Source: Holothuria scabra
Lineage: Eukaryota; Echinodermata; Holothuroidea; Aspidochirotida; Holothuriidae
Assembly (NCBI GenBank): GCA_037179385.1
Contig: CM074187.1
Span: 10,417,450 to 10,481,449, forward strand
Length of the DNA: 64,000 nucleotides
Reading direction: 5' to 3'
The position numbers and the translations under genes were made by a program. Under the pieces are notes generated by a model. That model ran no database searches and had not been told where the DNA came from. It saw only the letters and a list, made by a program, of their open reading frames with translations. Shown one piece after another: positions 12,075-26,414 of the stretch. Position 1 is the first letter of the stretch; each line of letters begins with the position of its first letter.

Positions 12075-15000
12075 CAATGAGAACAAATTACTCATTAAGA
12101 TTTAAGAGAGTAAATCATTTGACTGATCTAATATTTGGCCCATGGTAAAGTCCCTCAGTTCTTGAAACAATAGTCCCCTTCATGTTCAAATGACAAACAT
12201 TTTCATACATGTATAATATAACAGATCAACATTTGGGTTGTCAGACGAAATGTTAAAAACAAAAACAATAATTTTTACAAATACAGACCAATAAGTCAAG
12301 TAAGTATGCCAAGGATATATCATGTCTATTGGTATTTTGCTTATTGCTTTTGCAAGTTATTAAGTACTGAAAAAGTCCTAAAATATTCATGTCAAGTGTA
12401 AAGGAACTTCGCGGGACCGTCGCCAAACTAGGCACTGCACAACTGCAGGCGGAGCTTCTGTTGGTGACATCTCTTCAGTATGAACCAAAATATATTTAAG
12501 ACCATAAAATATTCTTTTATCTTCTAGGGGTTTAAAACTATTCACAGGGGCTATCCCTCTCACCTTTTCTTACAAGTATTGTGCTACGTCAAATAGGAGC
12601 AACGTACGCAACCTTGTACATGACCATATAAATGACCACTACAAGCCAACAAGATGACGGTTACAGAGAAGATTTCATTCGTTTTGGCTAACGAGAAGAT
12701 ATGATGTCGAGTACAACATAAATCCCTTCGGCTGATTCAAAACAACATTTGCGCTTAGTCTTCACTCTACAGAAATTCGTCGAAATTTTGGCAAATGGTT
12801 CAGTTTTGAATCTAACATAACATGCATCGATTCAAAATTATGCAAATTTGTTCAAGTATACATGGTTTCCGGTTTCGCTTATTTCCATGGTTTCAATTTT
12901 GAATCTACCATAAGATCGATAAAACATGATTCAAATTTATTTTACAAGACATTGTTACGTTTCTTTTCGTGGAAATTAGAAAGGTGTAAAGGATAAGCTA
13001 CACATTTTGAGTCATTTTAAGTCTTTTACAAGTAACTGATTGATCCACTTTCTTGTGGAGTGACGTAAATGGTCACAAAGTATTTTGCCATCGGACCAAT
13101 CAACTTTGTATTCTTTGCCCCTATTATAAGACGAACTAATTCTACAAAGTAATCCGGTTACCATGATATAAGTAGGGCAGTAGACAACGAACTTAGTTAA
13201 CAGGAAAAATATTGTCCGGGCAAAACGAACTAAAAATTCATTGAGAATAGGGAAGTTAATTTTGAATTTTGTAGGGGAGAAAGGGGTCTCTGGGGACGCA
13301 TCCGCCCCTCCGGTTGATTGCAAATCCAGTTATCGGAACCATTTCAATCTCGTGTTGCCAGTTTCTTAAATTGCTTTGGTATCTCAAAATTGATTACAAA
13401 CTTGAACAATTGAAATTATGTGTAGCTGCCAGAAATAGTCACTGCATAAAATTTTACAACCGTTTGTAACAGAAAGTTTACAAGTCAGATGAACATAAAT
13501 ATATGTTTTACCAGCAGGATTTCTATGTTTGTGCACATTGCCTTTCTGTAAGAATGATTTGCGTGCGTGCATGTATGTGAAATTCAAACAATAAAACTGT
13601 CACGTTACGTGTTTACTTGTAGAGCGATCAAATTTCTAATTCCATTGTAAATCTAAAACCATTTGATCATCAAAGAATTTATTTATATGAAACTTCAGTA
13701 TAACCAACATTTGATACCCTATGTGAGAAGTAGAAAAGAGAATGAAACAAGTCGTGGAGTCGTTAAGTCAGATTAATAACAACTTTAAGATGAAAAATGT
13801 CGGAATTGGAGACCTAATAAATAAAGAATGAAAGTTGCAAAAAAGATGAAAGGGCTTTCGCATATCATGGTGTTCCCAAATAAAACAAAGGATATGCAGA
13901 AACAATGAAACGGTTATTAATATATTTGTGAAAATTCCTCTAAGCGTTTCTTTACCTCATTTAAAATGATATAATGGATATCCTTTTCAATTTTTCATAT
14001 AAAAATTTGGTATTGATTCTTCTTTCTTTAGTAAAAAAAAGTTAATTTTTACACTGTTTTTGCAGGGGGATGTTGGCAAGGCATCTGAAAAATTTCTCCC
14101 CTTGTCCCCGTGTTTGCAGAAGGCTAGACTAATCCTCTTCTCTTTCTCTTCAATGAATTGTGGGATTAGATAAAACCCATCGATGGAGTCAAATTAATTG
14201 AAAGACCTGCAACTATTCACCCCCAACCCGTCACAATATCACAGGGAAATTGTGTTCATCTTTTTGCATTGCCAAATGAGGTAGTAAAGTGACCTATCAA
14301 GGCAACGAGATGAAAGTTTCAGATAGTCCAAAGTATTTGCACCGACTACCTCACTCGAATTCTGCAACCTTTGTCTTCAGAACTGTCAAAAATCTCTTAC
14401 AAATGATTTCTACGGTATCGTCGTATATCTTACTGACAAACTTCGACCGCTAGACGTGGCCATCTTGACGCCAAAGGCGGATAGATTGTTTAGGTTAATT
14501 AGAAGAAAATATAAATTTTGCTATGATCAAGTGATTCACACCTCCTCCTGGTAAAAGGCAACAGAAAGAGGTTGTATTTCAAACCGTCAGTAGCAGGCAA
14601 TATTTGCCAAAGTTTACCCTTTGAGGAATGGACGGGCCACACTGGCGTGACATTGAAATCAGGACGCTTAGAAGAACGAGGCCAGAACGGTGGCAATGTT
14701 TGGAGAAGATGAGCCTCATCGACGAAGCAAATTAGTTACTTAGGCTAAACATTTGAGGTTCGTTTCTTTCATCGTCTGGTAGGGCTTGATTCAAAGTACA
14801 TCCTGACACTTGAAAAATTTGTCTCCTACCTCTAGAGAGAGAGAAACAGAAACTAAATTTTCCTTCCTAACTATATTCTCTCCTTCAAACATGGCCTAAA
14901 CTGGCAAGTTGGTTTGAGCGAGTCGCAAGTTGCCTTTAGTTTTTTTTCTCTTTAATTACAAAGAATGCGTGTCTTTCCGCGTCACATTAAAATCACGGTG

Positions 15001-16788
15001 ACGATCGGGAGATGAAGTCCAAAATTTCCATGTATTTGTAAATCGAATTTAATTTTTTTGCATTCAGAACCAAATTCTGCAATTGCTTCTGTCAATCTGG
15101 CGGAAATCCATGTAGAAAACAATTAAACTTTCTTCAAAAACCCAGGCTTCGGAAGTTATCCCACCAAGCTGCAAAGCATAACAGCTGTCGGAGGGGTGGG
15201 GTGGGGGAGTTTTGAGCTGTATCATTCCCCTCTCATTTGGACAGAAAGTTGACTATTTTTGGGGCAAAACCGTGTTAGGTTTTCTTTCCATATGTGCGCT
15301 GAAAGTCTCCGACAAAACTAAAACTCTAAAGTGTGTGGTCCTGTGCCCTTGTGGTAAAGGGAAATCTAACACTACTTTAAAGAGATGTAGGCCTAATATC
15401 AGGGGAACACAAACACAGACGCTTTATAACATATTGTTAATACTTCGCCAAAGGATGAAGAATCTGTCCCTAATGACCATTTCAACTAAGAACTTTGACA
15501 GAACCCCCTAAAGATGAAAGTAAACGTACCCATCATCATATTTATAAGATACCCGCCCAGATTACATGAGCGCATCAGGTGAAATATGTAAACAGAGATA
15601 CATTCACGTTTCTATCCATGTTAAGTATTCAGTTACGAATATGTTATTCTGATTGTACGGCAACATTTATGAAGTATTTTTGTTTTCCAATATTGCATAC
15701 GGGGAGAAATAATTTGCTTAAACTTGTTAAAATCCTCATTCATTCGTTGTATTTGATTACTTTAATATCTTGCTTAGTTCATTTGAAATATTCTTTACCA
15801 AATTAAAACACCTAAGTCGAAACTTAGTCCTTAGGAGTAAGCATATTTTTAATCAGTTGCAGCAACTCTGTTGGTACTTTGCATCAATGCTATCACTGAA
15901 ATCAAAAGGATTTAAATTTAAAGAACAAAAATGAAGAAAGGCCTTTTTAACGATAAGAGAAAATGTGCTTACAACTACCTTTCACAAGTTGTCAAGGCTT
16001 TTTCCATGATCTCCTTGTATTTCTTTATCATTACTTTTTCCAAAGTCCTCCCGACCCTCTGGCAAAGGGCCGCTCGGTGAAACCTAACTTTCTTTATTAT
16101 TTGCTCTGTAATTTTACGGACTTTTTTCACAGTGAACCGAGAAACGAAAACACAAGGGCATCGATTTATGACAGCATTGCACTGAGAGGGTGAATAATGT
16201 TAAATCTGAATAGTTGGATGTGAGGTTTTTTTCAACTGGAGGGAAGTTTTCGTATCTAGTTGATTTTTGTCTGTGATGGCTGCCACATCGATGCCATTAA
16301 GAAATAAAGTGTGCTGGTAAACCAAGAAAATCGCTGCAATACCCATCAAAATCCGTCAAAATTGGCCATTTTGCAGAGTAATTTCTGATTTGCACTAAGG
16401 CATGCATGAACATAAACTCAATATGTAAATCTTGTGATGTTTAGGAAGAGGCATGCCATATTTGGCTGATGTTATCCTTTGTTTTAGCAATCTTCATTTC
16501 AAGGGCAGTTGTAACGGTAGAAAGTCCCGAGGGTTTTATTTTAAAAGTTTCAATTTGCCCCTTGAAGATCATCAGTATCGATTACCAAACCATAAGCTAT
16601 CCGGTGAGTAATTAAGTGATAATCAATAAAGGGTTAAGAAAAGAAATTTCAACAATGCGCAACACAACACATAATTGCTTTACCGTAGGCAACAAGTTGC
16701 TTGGGAAACATTCAAACTTTGAAGAAATATATCTTGAGACCCATAAACGGTAAGGGCATAATTTCAAATGATTTTTCTTCAGGAAAGC
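12075..16788. other. long AT-rich stretch without recognisable genes
   Basis: The largest frames are a 103-codon minus-strand frame (13012-13323) and a 99-codon plus-strand frame (15212-15511). Neither shows a domain, signal peptide or flanking splice logic I would trust. A GC-rich word at about 16047-16083 (CCTCCCGACCCTCTGGC then GGTGAAACC) resembles one at 17516-17556. A purine-rich G tract lies at 15192-15209. I see no copies of the named transposon families. Confidence 0.5.
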
Positions 16789-16792
16789 TTAA

Positions 16793-18509
16793 AGGGCAGG
16801 ATCGGTTATCCCAAATTGAAGTTGTGTAGTAGACTGTCCAGTTTCATGATTGACAGTTGGGAGTCATGTGACATTTTTTCTCCTTCAGATGTGAAATTTA
16901 CTAGAAATAACTGCTTGATTTTCCTTGAAGATGCAATACACTCGTAAAAAATGTGGGCAAATTTTGCCCAACTTTTTGACCAACACTGGGCATCTATTCA
17001 ACAACTTAAACAGTTGGGCAAAACTTTAACCAACCAAATTTGGTAAAGTTTGAACCCAATTGTTGGGCAGGAGATTACCCAACTGTCTGGTAAATTAGCA
17101 TTTTGAAACATACCCACTTGTTGGGCACTTCTTTTATTAAGCTGTTGGGCAAATGCATTAACCAAATGTTGGTTATATGTTAATCATCTTTTCCTTAACC
17201 GTTGGTGCTTTCTTTACATGCTAGGTTGTTGGTTATGGCAGGGAGCTGCCACTGCAGCTCCCTGGTTATGTCAACCCATCGGTCCCAGTTAAAAAAAATC
17301 TGACTTAATAACCTATTTGGTGTGTCACTGAGTTCCGTGTAAGTACGTCCAAAACTATCATTTTTAAAAGGCACTGTATTTTTAAAAGGCACTGTAAAAT
17401 GATGTGTGTAAATGATGTGATGAAGTCTTGTAGTTTCATCAATGCATAAATATGAACACAAGGGCAGCATGAGAATTAGCTGGTCCGTAGCTCTCATACA
17501 TTTTTTTTTTCTAAAAGTCCCCTCGACTCCCTGGCGAAGAGCCAAGGGGCGAAAACCAAACATTTACTCCCGGAGGAGTTCTGCTCCCTTAAGGAGCTAA
17601 ACGTCCCAAAAGGACAAGTACGCCCTCTAAAAGGGCAAACATGTGTGGTCCTGCTCTAGACTGGCTGAATAGAACAGAAGCCACACCCTGGATGCAGTTT
17701 AACGTCATGCCCAGGACACTGTTATCATGGTTATGAGACAGGTTTCTTGTTATGCCGAAATGGTTCAAATAATAATATATAAATGCTCATTCGGACGTGA
17801 AAGAGAATATCCCAGATCCTGACCTCTCATTGGATAGCAGTTTTGCGCCAAATACGAATCATGGAATCTCATACAAATGTGTTCTAGTTCGTAGTACTAT
17901 TTAAAGAATTTTATGGAAATAGAGATCGATTTCATGGTCTAAAATAATGTACGAGTTTAGCTGTTTGGCCAATATAAAAGATGCCAAAGAGAATTTTCAG
18001 ATTATGGTACCATATCTGATTATGAGAAGAATTGTGAAACAAATCGGATCAAGTGTACTGTTGTTTGATGAAAACACTGCAACCAACAATATACCCAACA
18101 AATTGGCAAAAAAATACCCAACAAGTGGGTAAAGGGAAAATATGCTCAACTGTAGAATAAAATGTTATTGCCATTTTGACCAGTCAGTTGGGTATTACAG
18201 TATACGCGTGCATGGAAGGGGAAATTTAACCATTATGTGAGCAAAGATTGACCAACACTTAGGCAATTACTTTTATTCAACAAAAACTTTGCCCAGCGTT
18301 TAAACAGTGCACCAGTTAGCCCCAAAGTTGGGCAAAGTTTTACCAACACATTTCATAAACTTCTTTAACCAACGGATATTTTACCCAACGTTTTAAGAGT
18401 GTACTAAAGTCATAAAATGTAATGAAAGTTACTTTGAAGGAAATAAGACGAAAATTGTGTTATCATAGCTTTTTCTTCAAAATAAGGTTTGGGGGACTGC
18501 TTTTTACCT
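16793..18509 (-). mobile_element. TTAA element family C, copy 1, split by a later insertion
   Basis: The outer halves, 16793-16936 and 18404-18509, together are the reverse complement of the uninterrupted copies at 61514-61766 and 40387-40625. The ends are AGGGCAGG...TTTTTACCT, and intact TTAA lies on both sides (16789-16792 and 18510-18513). Between the halves sits the 1463-bp foldback element. The interrupted copy reads ATGCAA then TA; the uninterrupted relative at 61.6 kb reads (on this strand) ATGCAATAGTAAAGTC, giving the pre-insertion sequence. Confidence 0.88.
16939..18401. mobile_element. 1.46-kb foldback element with CACTC ends and TA target duplication, nested in family C
   Basis: The ends are CACTCGTAAAAAATGTGGGC on the left and the complement of CACTCTTAAAACGTTGGGT on the right, flanked by TA at 16937-16938 and 18402-18403. 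Both arms (about 250-300 bp each) are filled with degenerate copies of TTGGGCAAA or its complement. The TA target and the length are compatible with a Tc1/mariner-type system, but no transposase is visible. The middle (about 17195-18050) has no subterminal words and carries a 26-bp hairpin at 17242-17268 and four small hairpins at 17566-17636. A 122-codon minus-strand frame there resembles no transposase I know, so the centre may be captured or inserted sequence. Confidence 0.82.
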
Positions 18510-18514
18510 TTAAT

Positions 18515-20350
<1,836 letters not shown>

Positions 20351-20462
20351 GGAAATTAGTGACGGATCTAAAATTAACACGGAATATCAACTCTAAATTA
20401 GTGAAAATCATTTCATTTTCTACTAAAATTTTCTCTCCAAATTTAGGTCAGTCCTTAATTTC
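20351..20462. repeat. foldback repeat, family A copy 2
   Basis: The left end GGAAATTAGTGACGGATC and the right end (complement GAAATTAAGGACTGACCT) match copy 1 in length, termini and the internal ACTCTAAATTAGTGAAAAT word. It is more diverged between its arms than copy 1, suggesting greater age. Non-coding. Confidence 0.7.
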
Positions 20463-22203
20463 ACACTAAAAAAGTTTTCATCCAACAAGATTTAGAGGGA
20501 GTGTAACAGATGTATTTAATACACACCTTTACATGGATTTTAAAATACCAAATTTGGATAATTTGCTACTTCGATGTCTCGTTAATTTCAGAAGGAAATT
20601 AGAAAATCCTAACAAATAAAAACATTTTGTTACACATTCTCAAAACATATATTTTTCGTATCTCTTTTTTATACCTTCCTCTCCCTTACATAAAAAACAA
20701 TTGCCGCTATCGTCTATAGATCTATAGAATGTAGCTTTATCGGTGTCAGGTACCGAATAAATATCGACTTTTGTTTTCTATAGATTGTAAAAAATAATAT
20801 CTCACGATTCAAAAGTTACGACCAGAATATACGTACCTCACTGGTAGCTAATATTCCTCTTATTGTTAGGGATAGACAATAGATCTGTAATACTTATAGT
20901 GAGACAGAAAATTAATGACTTGAAAGCTTCCGCAGGCGGGGTTAGTACAGTAAATTAAAATAACAAAATATCTCTTTCTCCAATTATGATTAAAAATATT
21001 TCTCCCTATTTCATCCTAAATTTTTTTGTTAATGTCTATCAAACACACCTTGATGTCATTGTTTTGCATCGATTGTATTCTTTGTTTGGCTCAGGGATTA
21101 GGTAAGTGATTAGCGCTGTCATTAGCCATTTTAGACATTTCTTTCTAAGCAGTGCGTATCGGCCCCTAACCAAGGCGTTGCGCAGTCGGTTAGGGTTCCA
21201 CCTAAGTTCCCTCGCCTCCCTGGTTCCTTGGCGGCATTCATTCTGGCGAAACCTCTGAAAACGAAGAGATTCTGGTGTACATCAACTCTCAAACATTTCT
21301 TTCAACATTTCATTTCAATTATTTTCCACAAAATCATAAAATAGAAGCAGATATAAAATAACAGAAAACGGTGGAGGAAGCCTGAAAAGCAAAAAGGCCT
21401 GTACTAAGCAGGCCAGCTTTACAAGAAGTAGATAACATAAGACAAATAGGCCAAGTTGTATTCACTAGCATACTTTTTGTAACAACAATTTGATTAGACT
21501 AGATATGTAAACGTGTACCTTTACTTACACATTAGGACGGAATGACTTCCCCTCTACCTAAAGTTTTGAGGGACGTGCTTCCTTGATAGCTGTCCATGGA
21601 TTACCGAAAGTACGGATCTAACGTTGGTTGTAAAGAAAAGCTGTAACATTCACTTTTGTTTCAGTACCTAAACTTGCTCACTATTACATTTTCAAATTTA
21701 ACAAAATTGAACTTACCGAACCAAATATCAAGGATCAGATACGGTAATAGCAAAGGAGCTTCGCAAAGCACTCGAGATATTAATAATATTAAATCGCAGC
21801 TAAGAAAAAGCACCGAGTTATCATTATTAAGCTCTGTTTGAAAGTGATTCAAATCTGTAAAAAAAACTTATCCTCTTGCTGAGATGGGCGTTAGCATATT
21901 ACTATAGATATAAATATCGAGGGCTATTTATATCACAATCTTTTTTTAACCAATTAGAAATGTAAACTATCCCATCACAGGCACATTGCTGACTTTGCGC
22001 AGTAATATCTTAGCCTTTGTTTCATTCGAAAGCAGTTACGAAAGTTAAAACTAATCATCTTTAATTTGGCTACACTGAAACAGATTCGAGAAAAATGCGG
22101 AAACTTGTAAGAAAGATGCGGGAAGTAAAACAAGACCCATTTACATCATAAAACAAAAAACTGTGATGATCAATATTTAACACTGTCAAATAACTTTTAT
22201 TCC
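20463..22203. other. no gene; possible retroelement remnant at about 21140-21440
   Basis: The part from 21140 to 21440 is less AT-rich and contains GGTGGAGGAAGCCTGAAAAGC followed by the hairpin GGCCTGTACTAAGCAGGCC. That word order reminds me of untranslated parts of invertebrate LINEs, but I cannot verify it. A CCTCCCTGG...GGCGAAACC word near 21208-21252 resembles those at 16.05 and 17.52 kb. Overlapping 61- and 63-codon frames at 21656-21852 look fortuitous. Confidence 0.3.
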
Positions 22204-22389
22204 AAGGTCGGTTCATACCAAAGACTCTAAAAATGGAACCAACTGCAGTTGTGCGTGATTCTCCGCATAAGCAATGAAATAGGGAAGACAAGTCTGTGAG
22301 CCACAACTTGAAAAAGACCGTTGCCGGTTTGACTTGAACCAATAGGTTGAAAAGTGGGCCGTAGGCCTAAAACTCTAACTTACTAACTA
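22204..22389 (+). mobile_element. 5'-truncated SINE, copy 2
   Basis: Carries the family core GTTGTGCGTGATTCTCCGCA followed by GAGCCACAACTTG, the block GTTGCCGGTTTGACTT, then GGGCCGTA and AACTTACTAACTAC as tail. Like copy 1 it begins near the B-box-like segment and lacks the tRNA head. The segment CAAAGACTCTAAAAATGGAACC just after the start is shared with copy 3, so the two belong to the same subfamily. No clear target duplication. Confidence 0.8.
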
Positions 22390-23373
22390 CATTATATATC
22401 AATACCATATCTTATGCAGATTTAAGTTTTGAAACATTTCATTCTCTGTTTAAATTGCTCTCTCCTGAAAGAATACCTGACGCTTTGGGGTTAAAGTAAG
22501 AGTGATGCATATAGCCTGCAATGGTCTCATTTGTTTTTCTTCTAATTTAAATACACTTTGCAAACATAATATCTGTTTCTGATTTGAAATCGCCGACTCT
22601 CTCGTAATATTTGTGTGCGAAGAAATCAATGACCTGCGAGGAATGCATATTAATCCATCCTGAAAAACGCTGCAAGGAAAAATATCACAACCTCGATGTG
22701 GCAACTTGTAAATTACGGAACATTTTCTTGATTCGAAATTTATAAAATAAAATCAATATATCAAATGGATTACATTCTTAAATATCACACGTTCGATGTT
22801 TTTGAAGTTATAACGTATAAGAGCATTGCATGTTGTCCTAATTCTGTAAGATGGCTGACATAGACGTACAGCTGTTAAGAAGCGCTCATTAATTTCATGA
22901 TTAAATCGGATCAACTCGACTCAGGAGCGAACGTTCCATTGCGACTTACTCAATCGAAACACTGTCTATCGATTTAATAAGCTATTACTCAAGCCATGAA
23001 TTATAGCCGACAGGTGTCCTAATTGAGGTATTAAAACAACAGCACAGCTATGAAAGTCATGTCGTTATACAGCCTTGAATCAGGCATGAAAGACTAAAAT
23101 ATTTTAAGATAGTTGGTGTATAATTCCTGTTAGTTATCTTAGAACAGCATTAATCCTGATTATGATTAACCGTTAGAAATCAGAAACAGGTTAAGCTTAA
23201 TTAAGTGTTACGCATATTTTATGTACGAATTGTGGTACGAGACCGAGATGTTATCCCATTCACTGGTGAAAGTGAGTTGCAACCAATCAAAGTATGCACC
23301 GCCTCTATTGTTTATTTTGCTTTAACAATTTCTGGGAATTGCTATTTGAATGACAACAAGATAGCGACTCCGT
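22390..23373. other. no gene recognised
   Basis: AT-rich. An 84-codon minus-strand frame (22450-22704) has no recognisable features. No named repeat family detected. Confidence 0.5.
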
Positions 23374-23621
23374 CAATGACGTAGCCACGGGCAGGGTTTT
23401 AGGGGTCGACCCCCTCCCCCATGACCCAACCTTGAAAAAAGTAATTGCAAAGAATAACTGCAAAAAACACACGATCTTACTTAATTACATTTGAGGCACA
23501 AACATTTCGCCATTTTGAATCAGGAGACCTAAAGTAGCCGTCCTTTCTCCCTCCCCTTATACCTTTCCTTCATGATGAGCTCCCAAACCCTGCCTATGAC
23601 ACAAGCCTGCCTACGCTACTG
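23374..23621. mobile_element. short hAT-like MITE, degenerate ends
   Basis: The left end CAATGACGTAGCCACGGGC is mirrored by the right end, whose complement reads CAGTAGCGTAGGCAGGC. Both are one or two changes from the CAGTGGCGTAGCC terminus of the 3.6-kb element. GGGGTCGACCCC and a pyrimidine-rich CCCTCCCCC tract lie next to the left end. The copy is about 248 bp. No 8-bp duplication is visible, so it is probably old. Non-coding. Confidence 0.6.
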
Positions 23622-26169
23622 CGTGATTACATTTGTATGGATAAACTGCAGTCTAAATTTATCCTCTAGCCCTATAAATTTTACAGGACTCTTGACAATT
23701 TCTTCTTTCAATACAATGAGGAAATTATCCTATATATAAAACATATCAATGAACATTTTCACGGAGTAGTTGAATACACTGCTGATTTATATCCTAGTAA
23801 ACATCACCTATTTCCTGGTTATATTTGACCAGTTTTCCTTCAATATTTAACAGCATTATGGTTATAACTGGGAAACCAAGTATATGGGAATGTTCAGTGC
23901 ATATGTGTTCAGTGTACACACTGTAGGCCGGTTGAGTTAACAAGGATACATATAGTGCAGATATTCAGCCACATCATCACAGAGAATGCAGCCTACGCAG
24001 TAGGCTAGTTCATTTATCACTTGCGGTTGAAAGTTCCCCAGTATATAATGCTCGACACATATGAGTAGTTGTGCTTATGTTGTACTATGAATTGATCGAA
24101 ATTTTCTTTCTAAATGATACGTTACAAGTACTAAATAATTGATAGAAGCTAATGACACAACACGCCCTTGCCCTATTATTCTGCCAACATATTTTACGGT
24201 ATTTTAAGAAATTAATACAATTAATGTGATTTTAACAAACACTGAAAACTTTTACCAATGAATGAATGTTTAGTTTGAAATATAGATATAACATTGATTC
24301 AATTTTTATATTTTCTAAAGAAAATGGTGGAAGAGGATTGCCTTCTTCCTCAGCCAGATTAAATCCAAGTTTTTTTTTTTTAAATATTTAAGAATTTCGG
24401 TCGAAGTACAAATGATTTTATCAATTTTTATATGGCAAGACAAAGTCGCGATATCAATTACTTATACACCCATCTTTAGGAATGGCGGCTTATTTTCAAT
24501 GACTGTAAAAGCGAGGGCGTTATTCCAAATTAGGGAATGCCTGAGTAAGATGCTGCAACCATCCTCTACTATATTCGACATGCACTCAGCGCGTATACCC
24601 ACATTTCTACTTTTATGGCCACTTGTGGCAATCGAATTTTTACGAGGCTATTATGCTTTGACATTTACGATTGTCATCCAATAAAATCCACACTTACCTA
24701 AGAATGATGATTTTATTTTATCCACGTGTATAACACTTCAAGCGGGAAACTTCAAAGCGATTTGGCTGGCAGATTGATATCAGGTGCAGACTGAAGGGAC
24801 GTTTCTGTGCTGTTGTGTTTGTGAAGGCACTATACACACCTTAACAAAAAAAAACTTCTGTTTCACTTAAGGGATTCTGAATTGCTCAAAAATTTATACC
24901 TAGAGTTTCTGAGTGAGCCATCAAACACTCAAAACTAAACAATTTACTTTCCAAGAGAATTCTGAATTGCGTTGAATTGAGAAAAATAAGCAACGGAACT
25001 GCATGAACCTGCTGTTAAAATGCCTATTTTTATTCTATTTTACTTTGATTTCTTCCGGTTGACGGAAGTTGAAACAATAAAGAGTACTGCTCAAGATCTA
25101 TTTTAATCAATCACTCTATTGTATTATTTTTCTCCGAGTCACAGGGTCTTTGCAAGCAGAACAAGATGGTTTTTGTCTAACTTTATCTTATGCCATTTAA
25201 ACGTTTTTCCTCATCGTTTGATTGCAATCGCATATTTCTGTTAATCAAACAGGAAAAGGGAGGGAATTTCTTTGCAAATAGACCTGACATTACATTCAAG
25301 TGTCTGTTGTCCGAAACGCCATGAACACAGTTCAACTTAATGTAGCTTTTATTCATTTTCTCACCTGGGCGCCTCATCACACCGAATTTCCTTTCTCTTC
25401 ATTAGCAGACTTTTATTCATGTGTGGGAAAATTTTGGAAGCTGGGATTTCGGGAATTGAAGAAAGTTCACTTTTTGTGCAGTAAAATATGGGGAGAATTG
25501 TTGGAAATGTTTACTCCCTTCTTTGGAAAAAATGTTGTTACTCCCTATCTGGTAAATCAACATTTTCAAGCCCCGCATCTATATTATTTATCTATATTAT
25601 TCATCTATATTATTTATGTAGGCCTTTTAACTCATTTTAGTTGTTACTAAAGCTAAATGAAGAAACAAGTGCGAATGTGTAGTAGCATCTTATTCCCCAT
25701 TTGCTTTCCCGAGGTAGCACGCCCCAGAAAGCGCCTTCAGCGTTCAACACCCACCTTCAACACTCTCTTGGATATATATAATAAGGGGACATTTTTTTAT
25801 TTTTAAATATAAGATCATTCCCTTTTATTTTATTTTATTTTGTTTTAATAATAATCCCCTATTATTGACAAATTTGGTAATTAAAATTGTATAGACTGCT
25901 TTTTTTTTATTTTTTAAAGAATTATTTCGCTGAGGTTTTTCCATTAGAAAATGTGAAAATAAATTCTCGTTGAAAACGAAGTTATCTCAAAATTTAAGTT
26001 ATTTTGACTGCTTAATTTTATCGTTTAGTAGTGATTAATAATAATGGTCTTTTTATTCTGTAAACTTCTTTTACATTATTTTTGCAGCCATTTTTGGCTT
26101 TAATGGTGTACATTTTTCAATTTTTAGTTTACATCATTGCCTTTCGATATTCCTTCAAAAGAAATAAGA
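23622..26169. other. no gene recognised
   Basis: AT-rich throughout. Two moderate plus-strand frames (90 codons at 24412-24684; 116 codons at 25300-25650) have AT-driven composition rich in Phe, Leu and Ile and no identifiable domain. Repeated TCTATATTATT words at 25575-25615 and TTTTA words at 25825-25845 are simple-sequence noise. Confidence 0.5.
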
Positions 26170-26414
26170 CAACCACTTGCTCACTTTCTAACCGCTTGCT
26201 TTACGTCGGGTCGACCACGGCCTTTTCCAGTTGTGGCTTACTGACTTGTTTTCCCGACTCCAATGCTTGCTGAGCACCAAGCACAATGGCATTAGGTTCC
26301 ATTTTTAGAGTCTTTGGCACGACTCGACCTGGGAATAGATCCCTTATGACCCGGCTAGAAGTCGAATTCTAGACCTCCCAACTGCAAGTCGGATGCTGTA
26401 ACCACTTGACCATA
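26170..26414 (-). mobile_element. tRNA-derived SINE with head, copy 3
   Basis: On the minus strand it begins ATGGTCAAGTGGTTACAGC (A-box-like) and continues to GGTCTAGAATTCGAC (B-box-like), so the head descends from a tRNA and would carry an internal RNA polymerase III promoter. It then follows the family body: CAAAGACTCTAAAAATGGAACC, a diverged core (TTGTGCTTGGTGCTC), AAGCCACAACTGG and GGCCGTGGTCGACC. The CTAACTAA tail is not clear. The head is not a functional tRNA gene, because the stem pairing is degraded and the body continues into SINE sequence. Confidence 0.8.

Noticed and set aside
13012..13323. 103-codon minus-strand frame with a charged C-terminal half
   Set aside because: No family resemblance, and isolated in AT-rich sequence. 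A translated database search would be needed to revive it.
17195..17563. 122-codon minus-strand frame inside the 1.46-kb foldback element, considered as a transposase remnant
   Set aside because: No DDE-type or DNA-binding motif is visible and the length is far below a mariner-type transposase.
25300..25650. 116-codon plus-strand frame, one of the longest in the window
   Set aside because: Composition is what AT-rich DNA gives (Phe, Leu, Tyr), no domain is recognisable, and no splice or promoter context supports it.
26360..26414. tRNA-like segment with A- and B-box words, considered as a tRNA gene
   Set aside because: Stem pairing is degraded and the sequence continues into SINE body; it is a SINE head.
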